DNA of 64,000 nucleotides from JAWLHU01 sp049325315. GTDB taxonomy: Bacteria > Bacillota > Sulfobacillia > Symbiobacteriales > Symbiobacteriaceae. Shown here piece after piece: positions 24,039-31,192 of the stretch (its first letter is position 1; every line of letters begins with the position of its first letter). The notes beneath the pieces are model-generated. The model searched no databases, was not told the DNA's origin, and worked only from the letters and a program-made list of their open reading frames with translations. Location of the stretch: positions 124,001 to 188,000 of the forward strand of contig JBMONB010000150.1 of assembly GCA_049325315.1 (NCBI GenBank), read 5' to 3'. A program made the position numbers and the translations under genes.

Positions 24039-25694
24039 TTGACCACTCGTCGCAAAGTACTGCTTGCGGCCGGTTTTGCGCTGGTGCTGCTTCTGGCGAT
24101 GACCGTTGGCACACAGTGGGTCTTCGCCCGGTACGAGGAGCGCACCCTCACCGTCCCGGAAGCGCTGCTCTTTGTCATGGAGACCCTGACCACCACCGGC
24201 TATGGTGAGCAACTGCCCTTCAAGTCGGGTGTCACCGCGATCTGGGCTGTCGTGCTCATGGTGACCGGGTTCGTGCAGATCTCGGTCTGGCTCACCAGCC
24301 TGGCCTCTACCTGGGTGCAGAACCACCTGCAGACCCTGCCCCCCCGGCATGCTCCGGCGGGGTTCAAAGATCACGTGATCATCTGCGGAGCAGGGGCGGT
24401 AGGGGAGTTTCTCGCCCGCGAACTGAAGCAGGCGGCGATCGACTACGTGCTGGTCGATGACCGCCGGCGGGTGCTGGAGGGGCACATGCGTGACGGCCTC
24501 GTCGTGCTGGAGGGGGATGTGCGCCACGCCGAGACGCTGCAGGCGGCCCGCATTGGGACCGCCCGGGCGGTGGTCTCCACCCTGAACGACACCGACGACG
24601 CCTCTGTCGCCCTGGTGGTCCGGGCGCTGTCTGGGGACCTGCCCTTCTACTGCACAGTGGAGCATGTAGAGAATGAGCGGTTTCTGCGGGCCGCAGGAGC
24701 CAGCCATGTGGTGCTGGCGAAGCGGACCCTGGGCGAGCGGCTGGGCTGGTTGGCCACCGCTCCCCTGGCGGGCATGGTCGACCGTCTCTGGGGCGATGAC
24801 GCGGGGCTGAATGTCGCCACCGTGCCCATTCTGCCCGGCTCACAGCTGGCGGCGCCCACCCTGCGCGAGGCGAAGATCCGGGAGCGGACCGGCGCCAACG
24901 TGCTGGGGCTCTGGAGCCACGGCCACTTCATTCCGGCCACCGGGCCCGACCTGCCGCTCTACCCGGGCAATGTGCTGATCGCCGCCGGCACCCCCACCGA
25001 CCTGGAGAGGCTGAAGGCGCTCTCCGCCGGACACGCCCGGCCGATCGCTCCGGCCACAGGCCCGGTGCTGATTCTGGGCTTCGGCGACGTGGGGCGGGCG
25101 GCGGCGCAGAGGCTGCAGGCCGCCAACATCCCCTACCGGGTTCTCAGCCTGAAGCTGCCCGAGGGGATCGAGGGCGACTGGGTTCAGGGCGACGCCACCA
25201 GCACCGAGGACCTCCAGCGGGCAGGGATCGAGCAGGTGGGCCGCTGTATCGTGGCGATCGACGACGACACCCGCTCGGTATTCGCCACCCTGCTGGTCCG
25301 CCAGCTCAACCCCGGACTCCGCATCGTGGCCCGGGCAAACTCCATCGAGGCGGTGACCCGACTTTACCTGGCCGGGGCCGACAACGTGCTCTCGGTCTCC
25401 GAGATCGGCGGCGCCCAGTTGGCCCGGCTGCTCCAGGCCTCCGGCAAGGGGCTCCCCACGCTGGAAGATGTGGAGACCCGGCTCGTGCCGGTGCCCAGCT
25501 CGCTGGTGGGCAAGAACCTGGTCTCCGGCCAGGTCGGCAAGCGCACCGGGTGCATTGTGCTCGCCATTCAAACCCAAAGCGGCACCGTCGAGATCACCCC
25601 CTCGCCCAAGCGAATCCTGTTCGCCGGCGAGAAGTTGGTTCTCTTCGGTACCGCTGAGCAGTTTGATCAGTTCACCGATGCCTTCGGACGGTAA
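24039..25694 (+). CDS. Potassium channel with two RCK (TrkA-N/TrkA-C) domains
   Basis: 551 residues. Two membrane helices (about 7-28 and 62-88) flank a pore helix and the K+ selectivity filter TTTGYGE (residues 51-57). RCK1 starts near 108 with HVIICGAGAVGEFLA and ends in a TrkA-C part near 330. RCK2 starts near 345 with PVLILGFGDVGRAAA and ends in a second TrkA-C. RCK domains gate channels on binding NAD(H), ATP/ADP, Ca2+ or c-di-AMP. The TTG at 24039 is chosen because GAGGAGG lies seven bases upstream; the frame opens earlier inside the SIR2 gene. Likely one transcript with SIR2-macro. Confidence 0.9.
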   Translation: MTTRRKVLLAAGFALVLLLAMTVGTQWVFARYEERTLTVPEALLFVMETLTTTGYGEQLPFKSGVTAIWAVVLMVTGFVQISVWLTSLASTWVQNHLQTLPPRHAPAGFKDHVIICGAGAVGEFLARELKQAAIDYVLVDDRRRVLEGHMRDGLVVLEGDVRHAETLQAARIGTARAVVSTLNDTDDASVALVVRALSGDLPFYCTVEHVENERFLRAAGASHVVLAKRTLGERLGWLATAPLAGMVDRLWGDDAGLNVATVPILPGSQLAAPTLREAKIRERTGANVLGLWSHGHFIPATGPDLPLYPGNVLIAAGTPTDLERLKALSAGHARPIAPATGPVLILGFGDVGRAAAQRLQAANIPYRVLSLKLPEGIEGDWVQGDATSTEDLQRAGIEQVGRCIVAIDDDTRSVFATLLVRQLNPGLRIVARANSIEAVTRLYLAGADNVLSVSEIGGAQLARLLQASGKGLPTLEDVETRLVPVPSSLVGKNLVSGQVGKRTGCIVLAIQTQSGTVEITPSPKRILFAGEKLVLFGTAEQFDQFTDAFGR

Positions 25695-25705
25695 CGTCGG
25701 CCCGT

Positions 25706-26539
25706 TTACCAGCCCTTGCTGTCGCGGCCGTCGATGTAAATGGGGTTCTCCGGCGGTGCCCCCTCGCACCAGTACCGGTCGAAGTCGGTGACGCCGGCCT
25801 CCCGCAGAATCTCCTCGTCGAGCAACTGCCGCCCTGTGCAGGCGGAGGGCTCCTGGGAGAGGATTGCCATAGTGGCGTCGCACATGATCTCGGGCGTGCG
25901 CCACTGCTCTCGGGCGCCCAGGGCGTTGTTGATCACCGCCGCTGTCTCAATGGGGGTGACGGGCCAGAGGGCGTTGGAGGCGATGTTATCGGCCCGGTGC
26001 TCCTCAGCGATGCCAATGGCCAGGCGGGCCATGCCCATCTTGGCGATCATGTAAGCTACCATGCCCGGGTTGGCGGTGGTGGTGATGGGTGGGGCCATGG
26101 TAATGATATGGCCCCATTTTTGCTTGACCATGTACGGTAGTGCATAATAGCTGCAGAGGTACGAGGCACGCACGTTCACCTGCATCAGCAGGTCGAAGCG
26201 CTTGCCGGGGGTCTCCAGGACTGGCTTCCACCAGAGGGCGCCGGCGTTGTTGATCAGAATATCGATGCGCCCGAACTCCGCCGCCGCCTGCTCCACCATG
26301 GCGGCAATCTCCTCTTCGTTACGCACGTCTACCTTCACCGGCAGTGCCCGCCGCCCGAGGCTGCGCACCTCTTCTGCCGTGTCATAGATCGAACCCGGCA
26401 GCTGATCTGTCGACCGCTCGCTCTTGGCCGCGACGACAATATCGGCTCCTTCCTGCGCCAGCCGGAGTGCCAGCGCCCTTCCGATGCCCCGGCTCGCTCC
26501 GGTAATAATCGCGACCCGTCCCTCCAAGACCTTTCCCAC
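25706..26539 (-). CDS. Short-chain dehydrogenase/reductase
   Basis: 277 residues. Rossmann signature TGASRGIG near residue 13, NNAG in ILINNAGALWW, and the catalytic Tyr-x3-Lys in AYMIAKMG. The sequence most resembles HSDL2-like SDRs (the segment MAPPITTTANPGMVAY), enzymes linked to fatty-acid metabolism; the substrate is not known. The GTG at 26539 has GGAGGT seven bases upstream and is preferred to the frame start at 26554. It is convergent with the channel gene, 11 bases apart. Confidence 0.88.
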   Translation of the reverse strand: MGKVLEGRVAIITGASRGIGRALALRLAQEGADIVVAAKSERSTDQLPGSIYDTAEEVRSLGRRALPVKVDVRNEEEIAAMVEQAAAEFGRIDILINNAGALWWKPVLETPGKRFDLLMQVNVRASYLCSYYALPYMVKQKWGHIITMAPPITTTANPGMVAYMIAKMGMARLAIGIAEEHRADNIASNALWPVTPIETAAVINNALGAREQWRTPEIMCDATMAILSQEPSACTGRQLLDEEILREAGVTDFDRYWCEGAPPENPIYIDGRDSKGW

Positions 26540-26711
26540 TATTCGCACCTCCACCGTTAGATAGATGCTCCCATTTGTTCAATTAGTCTGTTGGGGTGCA
26601 GGCTCCTGCCGATGCCCTATATGCGATACCCGTAAGATTGGTATAAACTAAATGGGACTGCCCATCGCTTCCGCTGTGCGATCGGCGGGGGGAAACCTGA
26701 AAGGAGCCGTG

Positions 26712-26735
26712 ATGACTCCCCATGCTCAAGAATGA
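26712..26735 (+). CDS. Possible 7-codon minicistron overlapping the hemE start
   Basis: AAGGAG (26701-26706) is followed after five bases by ATG ACT CCC CAT GCT CAA GAA TGA. The hemE ATG (26722) lies inside it in another frame and is 15 bases from the Shine-Dalgarno, which is long. Ribosomes may initiate here and restart at hemE, or this may be chance. Confidence 0.25.
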   Translation: MTPHAQE

Positions 26736-27756
26736 CCGCATCCTCCGTGCTGCCCGCCGCCAACCTGTGGATCAGGTGCCCGTCTGGTTTATGCGCCAGG
26801 CTGGGCGCTATCAGCCCGAATACCGGGCGATCCGCGAGAAGTACACACTCATGGAGATCTGCGAGCATCCGGAGGTTTGTACGGAGGTCACCCTCCTTCC
26901 GGTCAAGCAGTTGAATGTCGATGCCGCCATTCTCTTCTCCGACATCATGACCCCGCTGCGGGGCATGGGCCTGAAGGTCGACATTGTGGAGAATGTCGGC
27001 CCGGTCTTCGAAGAGGCGATCAACACCGCCAGGCAGGTGGAGGAGATTCCGCCCTTCGTCGCCGAAGAGGCGGTGCCCTACGTCCTGGAGACCATTCGGA
27101 TGCTGAACCGCGAGCTGGAGGTGCCGCTGATCGGCTTTACCGGCGCGCCCTTCACCCTCGCCTCCTATATGGTAGAGGGCCGGCCCACCAAGGACTACCG
27201 CAAGGTGAAGACCCTCATGTACTCCCAGCCGGCCGTCTGGAGCGCGCTCATGGAGAAGCTCTCCGACATGGTCGCCACCTACCTGGTCGACCAGATCAAC
27301 GCCGGCTGCCAGATGGTGCAGGTCTTCGACTCCTGGGTCGGCAACCTGACCCGCCAGGACTACGAGACCTACGTGCGCCCGCACATGTTCAAGATCAGCG
27401 AGGCGGTCCGGGCGACCGGCGCCCCAATGATCTACTTTGGCGTGAACACCGGCCACCTCATGGAGTCGATGTCCCAGATTAAGCCCGATGTGATGGGCAT
27501 TGACTGGCACGAGGAGCTGGACAAGGCCTGGGAGCGCATTGGCCCCGACTTTGCTGTGCAGGGCAACCTCGACCCGGTCGCGGTCTTTGCGCCGCCCACC
27601 GTGCTGGAGGCGAAGGTGAAAGATATCCTCCGCCGCACCGAGGGCCGGTCTGGCCACATCTTCAACCTGGGCCACGGCATCATGCCGTCCATGTCGGTGG
27701 ATGCCCTGAAGCGTGTGGTGGAGATCGTTCACAGCTACGACCACAAGGAGGGATAG
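26722..27756 (+). CDS. hemE: Uroporphyrinogen decarboxylase
   Basis: Decarboxylates uroporphyrinogen III to coproporphyrinogen III. 344 residues. VWFMRQAGRYQPEYR is the N-terminal signature. FSDIMTPLRGMGL, GFTGAPFTLASYM, FDSWVG and GNLDPVAVF are all expected active-site segments. First gene of hemE-hemH-hemY, with hemH starting six bases later. A TATAAA at 26642-26647 might be a -10 but its -35 is poor. Confidence 0.96.
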   Translation: MLKNDRILRAARRQPVDQVPVWFMRQAGRYQPEYRAIREKYTLMEICEHPEVCTEVTLLPVKQLNVDAAILFSDIMTPLRGMGLKVDIVENVGPVFEEAINTARQVEEIPPFVAEEAVPYVLETIRMLNRELEVPLIGFTGAPFTLASYMVEGRPTKDYRKVKTLMYSQPAVWSALMEKLSDMVATYLVDQINAGCQMVQVFDSWVGNLTRQDYETYVRPHMFKISEAVRATGAPMIYFGVNTGHLMESMSQIKPDVMGIDWHEELDKAWERIGPDFAVQGNLDPVAVFAPPTVLEAKVKDILRRTEGRSGHIFNLGHGIMPSMSVDALKRVVEIVHSYDHKEG

Positions 27757-27762
27757 CCCCAG

Positions 27763-28689
27763 ATGACCAAGCCCGTGGTTGGCGTTCTCGTTATGGCATA
27801 CGGCACTCCGAACAAGAAGGAGGAGATTCTGCCGTACTACACCCATATCCGCCGGGGCAGGCCCCCCACGCCCGAACTGCTGGAGGAACTGACCCAGCGC
27901 TACGAGGCGATCGGCGGCCTCTCCAACCTCAATCAGATCACCCGCGCCCAGGCCGAGGGCGTTCTTCGGGAGCTGCAGGCGCAGGATCCCGGCACCGACT
28001 GGCGGCTCTACGTCGCCAACAAGCACTGGGAGCCGTGGATTCCCGATGTGGTCAAGCAAATGGCGGCCGACGGCATCAAGAAGTCGGTGGGGATCGTTTT
28101 GGCCCCCCAGGGCTCCAAGATGTCCTCCGGCTCTTACTTCGAGCAGGTGAACAAGGCGCTGGCCGAACTGCCGGAGCCCTTCGCCATGACCCAGGTCTTC
28201 AGCTGGCACCTGGAGCCCGATTTCATCGCCGCCGAGGTGGAGATGATGCGGGAGGCCCTGGCCAAGTTCCCCGAGGGGCAGCCCGATGTGATCTTCACCT
28301 GCCACTCCCTGCCCGAGCGAATTCTGACCTGGAACGACCCCTACCCGCAGCACCTGCGGGAGATCGGCCAGGCGGTGGCCGAGCAGTGCGGCCTGACCCG
28401 TGTGCACTACGCCTACCAGTCTGCCGGCCGGACCCCTGAGCCCTGGCTCGGGCCCGATGTGCGGGACAAGGTGGCGGAGCTGGCTGAGGGTGGGGTCAAG
28501 TCGGTGATCGTCTCCTCGGTGGGCTTTATTTCGGACCACCTCGAAGTCCTCTACGACCTCGACATCGAGATGGCACAGACCGCCGATGAACTGGGTATTC
28601 ACTTCGAGCGGACCGGCATGCTGAACGATCACCCGCTGCTGCTGCGGGCGCTCGCCACGGTGGTGCGCCGGGCCGCGCAGGAGGAGTAA
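27763..28689 (+). CDS. hemH: Ferrochelatase (coproporphyrin ferrochelatase type)
   Basis: Inserts ferrous iron into the porphyrin ring. In Bacillota with HemE-HemH-HemY clusters the substrate is coproporphyrin III (enzyme also called CpfC). 308 residues, as in Bacillus, without the membrane tail of longer enzymes. VLVMAYGTPNKKEEI opens the fold. FTCHSLPERI holds the metal-site His and YQSAGRTPEPWLGPD follows. Overlapping Shine-Dalgarno AAGGAGG lies at the end of hemE. Confidence 0.94.
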   Translation: MTKPVVGVLVMAYGTPNKKEEILPYYTHIRRGRPPTPELLEELTQRYEAIGGLSNLNQITRAQAEGVLRELQAQDPGTDWRLYVANKHWEPWIPDVVKQMAADGIKKSVGIVLAPQGSKMSSGSYFEQVNKALAELPEPFAMTQVFSWHLEPDFIAAEVEMMREALAKFPEGQPDVIFTCHSLPERILTWNDPYPQHLREIGQAVAEQCGLTRVHYAYQSAGRTPEPWLGPDVRDKVAELAEGGVKSVIVSSVGFISDHLEVLYDLDIEMAQTADELGIHFERTGMLNDHPLLLRALATVVRRAAQEE

Positions 28690-28691
28690 GC

Positions 28692-30095
28692 ATGGAGACC
28701 ATTCTGATCGCCGGGGCAGGAATTACCGGCCTGTCCGCTGCCTATCACATTCTGAAGAAGGCGAAGGCGGCGGGGAAGGATCCGCAGATCATCATCGTCG
28801 AGAAGGAGAAGCGGCTGGGCGGCAAGACCCAGACCGAGGTAGTCGACGGCATGGTGATCGAGGAGGGGCCGGATTCGGTTATCGCCTTCAAGCCCTGGGC
28901 GGTCCAACTCGCCAAGGAGTTGGGGCTCGAGACGGTCGGCACCAACCCGAAGGTGAAGACGACGTATATCATGCATCACGGGACGATGGAGCCGCTGCCG
29001 GTCGGCATGCAGATCATGATCCCGACCGAGGTCTGGCCCTTCCTGAAGACCCGCCTGCTCTCGCCACTGGGCAAGCTGCGGGCCGGTCTTGAGCCCATTA
29101 TGCCGGTCCGGAAGTCCGACGAGGACGAGTCCATCGGCTCCTTCGTGGGACGCCGCTTTGGGCAGGAGGTCCTGGAGAACGTGGCCGGCCCGCTGATGGG
29201 CGGTATCTACGGCGGCGACTTCCACGCCGTCTCCATGAAGGCGACCTTCCCCCGGTTCCTCCAGATGGAGCGGGAGGGCGGTTCACTGCTGCTCCAGGGC
29301 TGGCGGAACAAGGAGAACAAGCCGAAGGGACCGACCGGCTCTGCCTTTGTCACGGTCAAGGGCGGTCTTAGCCAGTTAGTCAATGAGCTAATCAGTCGGA
29401 TGGACGGCCAGGTTCGCTTCATTACCGGGGTTAGCCTGACCGGCCTGGTGCCCGGGCCCGAGGGCAAAGGCTACGTGGCGGGGCTCGACAATGGCGAGCG
29501 CATCGAGGCCGATGCCGTGGTACTTGCGCTTCCCGCCTACGTGGCGGCCTCGCTGGTCAAGGAGTACCAGCCGGATGTGGCGAGTGAGTTGAACGCCATT
29601 CCCTACCACAACTCGGTGGTGGCGGCGATGGCCTTCGACCGCAAGGATATTGACCACCCGCTGGACGCTTCGGGCTTCCTGGTGCCGGCCCGGGAGCCTA
29701 CCGTGGTGACCGCCTGCACCTGGGTCTCCACCAAGTGGCCCCATGCCACGCCGGACGACAAGGTCTTGATCCGCTGCTTCATCGGGCGCGGCAATGAGTC
29801 GAAAGACTGGACCAAGGAGCCCGACCAGACGATTATCAACCTGGCCCGCAAGGAGCTGGAGAAGATCATGGGGTTGAAGGCGGAGCCCTTCCTCACCCGG
29901 GTCTTCAAATGGCCGCGGGCGATGCCCCAGTACCGGGTGGGCCACCTCGACCGCATGAACCGCGTGGACAAGCTGATGCAGCAGACCCCCGGGCTTTACG
30001 TGGCCGGTGCCGCTTTCCGGGGGGTCGGCCTGCCGGATTGCATCCGGGAGGGCATGCAGGCCGCTGACAAGGCAGCCGCACACCTGGGCTGGTAA
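28692..30095 (+). CDS. hemY: Protoporphyrinogen / coproporphyrinogen III oxidase
   Basis: FAD enzyme that oxidises coproporphyrinogen III to coproporphyrin III in Gram-positive bacteria (CgoX; also called HemG or HemY). 467 residues. The dinucleotide motif GAGITGLSAAYHI is at residues 8-20. EKEKRLGGKTQTE and the EGPDSVI segment follow. The C-terminal FAD segment is GLYVAGAAFRGVGLPDCIREG. It starts two bases after the hemH stop. The final chdC (hemQ) step of the pathway is not in the window. Confidence 0.93.
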   Translation: METILIAGAGITGLSAAYHILKKAKAAGKDPQIIIVEKEKRLGGKTQTEVVDGMVIEEGPDSVIAFKPWAVQLAKELGLETVGTNPKVKTTYIMHHGTMEPLPVGMQIMIPTEVWPFLKTRLLSPLGKLRAGLEPIMPVRKSDEDESIGSFVGRRFGQEVLENVAGPLMGGIYGGDFHAVSMKATFPRFLQMEREGGSLLLQGWRNKENKPKGPTGSAFVTVKGGLSQLVNELISRMDGQVRFITGVSLTGLVPGPEGKGYVAGLDNGERIEADAVVLALPAYVAASLVKEYQPDVASELNAIPYHNSVVAAMAFDRKDIDHPLDASGFLVPAREPTVVTACTWVSTKWPHATPDDKVLIRCFIGRGNESKDWTKEPDQTIINLARKELEKIMGLKAEPFLTRVFKWPRAMPQYRVGHLDRMNRVDKLMQQTPGLYVAGAAFRGVGLPDCIREGMQAADKAAAHLGW

Positions 30096-30133
30096 TCGGG
30101 ACTAGCGAATCGACCGGCCCCGCTGCATACGAT

Positions 30134-30170
30134 GGCCCTGCAAGGGATTTCAACCCCTGCAGGGCCTTTT
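30134..30170 (+). terminator. Terminator of the hem cluster
   Basis: GGCCCTGCA (30134-30142) pairs with TGCAGGGCC (30158-30166), followed by TTTT. Confidence 0.88.
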
Positions 30171-30328
30171 GGCGTGCCGGTCGTACCTTTGCGTGGTGGG
30201 GTGGAGGGAAACGAACGGCCCGTAGCGAATAGAAGGCGGAATGTTCCGTGATAAAGATTCTGTGAAGTGATCGAAGCTGCTTCTTCGTCATATCTTCAGA
30301 ACGGCTTTACCGGAGGTTCGAAAAGACG

Positions 30329-31144
30329 ATGTGGATTTATTCCTCACACGTGGCGATGGGGGTCGCCTCGGTCGTCTCTCTGCTGGCCTTAGTCTGGCTG
30401 GCCACGAGGCAGAACCCCCTGACGCTCGGCTGGCGTGCGGTTCGGTATGTGCTGGCAGATAACCGGGCCCTGGCCCTGGTTGTCCTCGCCTATGCGATGA
30501 TCGCCTTCAACTTGCTTGAGAACCGTCTGGAGACCCGGCTGGCCAAGACGATTCGGTGGGATTTCACCGATGCTGTCTCCAAGGTTGGGACGAACTTGAT
30601 CCTCTTGCTCCAGCAGTTGGAGTGGCCCCCGGTTACCCATCTTCTTACCTTTGTCTACGTGATCCTGTTCCCGCTATTGATGTTGGCCGGTTTGCTGGTC
30701 TATGCAGCCAATCGCGATCTGGCCGCTATGAAGAACCTTGTCTATGGGTATTGGGTCAATTACCTGGTGGCATTGCCCTTCTACCTCTGGGTACCCGTAA
30801 AGGAAGCCTGGGCGGGTGGGGCCGGGATTCGCTTTCTGATTCCAGAGGTCTTCCCCGGCTTTGAGCAGATTGTCCGGCCCCACAGCGGGCTTGACAACTG
30901 TATCCCCAGCCTCCACACCTCCCTGGCGATAACCTACGCCCTGGTCGCGTGGCGACAGGGGTACCGGCGCCTTGCCATTGTGCTGAGCGTATGCGCAGGC
31001 CTGGTGATGCTGAGCACCCTCTACCTGGGGGTGCACTGGCTGCTCGATATGCTGGCGGGGGTTGCACTGGGTGTCGTCGCCTCCGGCTACCTGGTAGTGC
31101 CGAGCCCGACGACGGCCGACGGCCGCCTTCGCACCAACCCGTAA
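30329..31144 (+). CDS. PAP2 / phosphatase-like membrane protein
   Basis: 271 residues, about six membrane helices. The PAP2 phosphatase core is visible late in the protein: GLDNCIPSLHTSLAITYA (first active-site His) and LYLGVHWLLDMLAG (second His and Asp), as in inositol-phosphoceramide-synthase-like PAP2 enzymes. Likely acts on a lipid phosphate or diphosphate at the membrane; the substrate is unknown. GGAGGT lies 11 bases before the ATG. No clear promoter was found in the 158 bases after the hem terminator. Confidence 0.85.
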   Translation: MWIYSSHVAMGVASVVSLLALVWLATRQNPLTLGWRAVRYVLADNRALALVVLAYAMIAFNLLENRLETRLAKTIRWDFTDAVSKVGTNLILLLQQLEWPPVTHLLTFVYVILFPLLMLAGLLVYAANRDLAAMKNLVYGYWVNYLVALPFYLWVPVKEAWAGGAGIRFLIPEVFPGFEQIVRPHSGLDNCIPSLHTSLAITYALVAWRQGYRRLAIVLSVCAGLVMLSTLYLGVHWLLDMLAGVALGVVASGYLVVPSPTTADGRLRTNP

Positions 31145-31158
31145 CCCTGTTCACACAG

Positions 31159-31192
31159 CGAGACCGACCCGGGCTGGGGTCGGTCTCGTCTT
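31159..31192. terminator. Hairpin between convergent PAP2 and sensor genes
   Basis: CGAGACCGACCC (31159-31170) pairs with GGGTCGGTCTCG (31177-31188), followed on the plus strand by TCTTCT. It may serve both strands. Confidence 0.75.
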
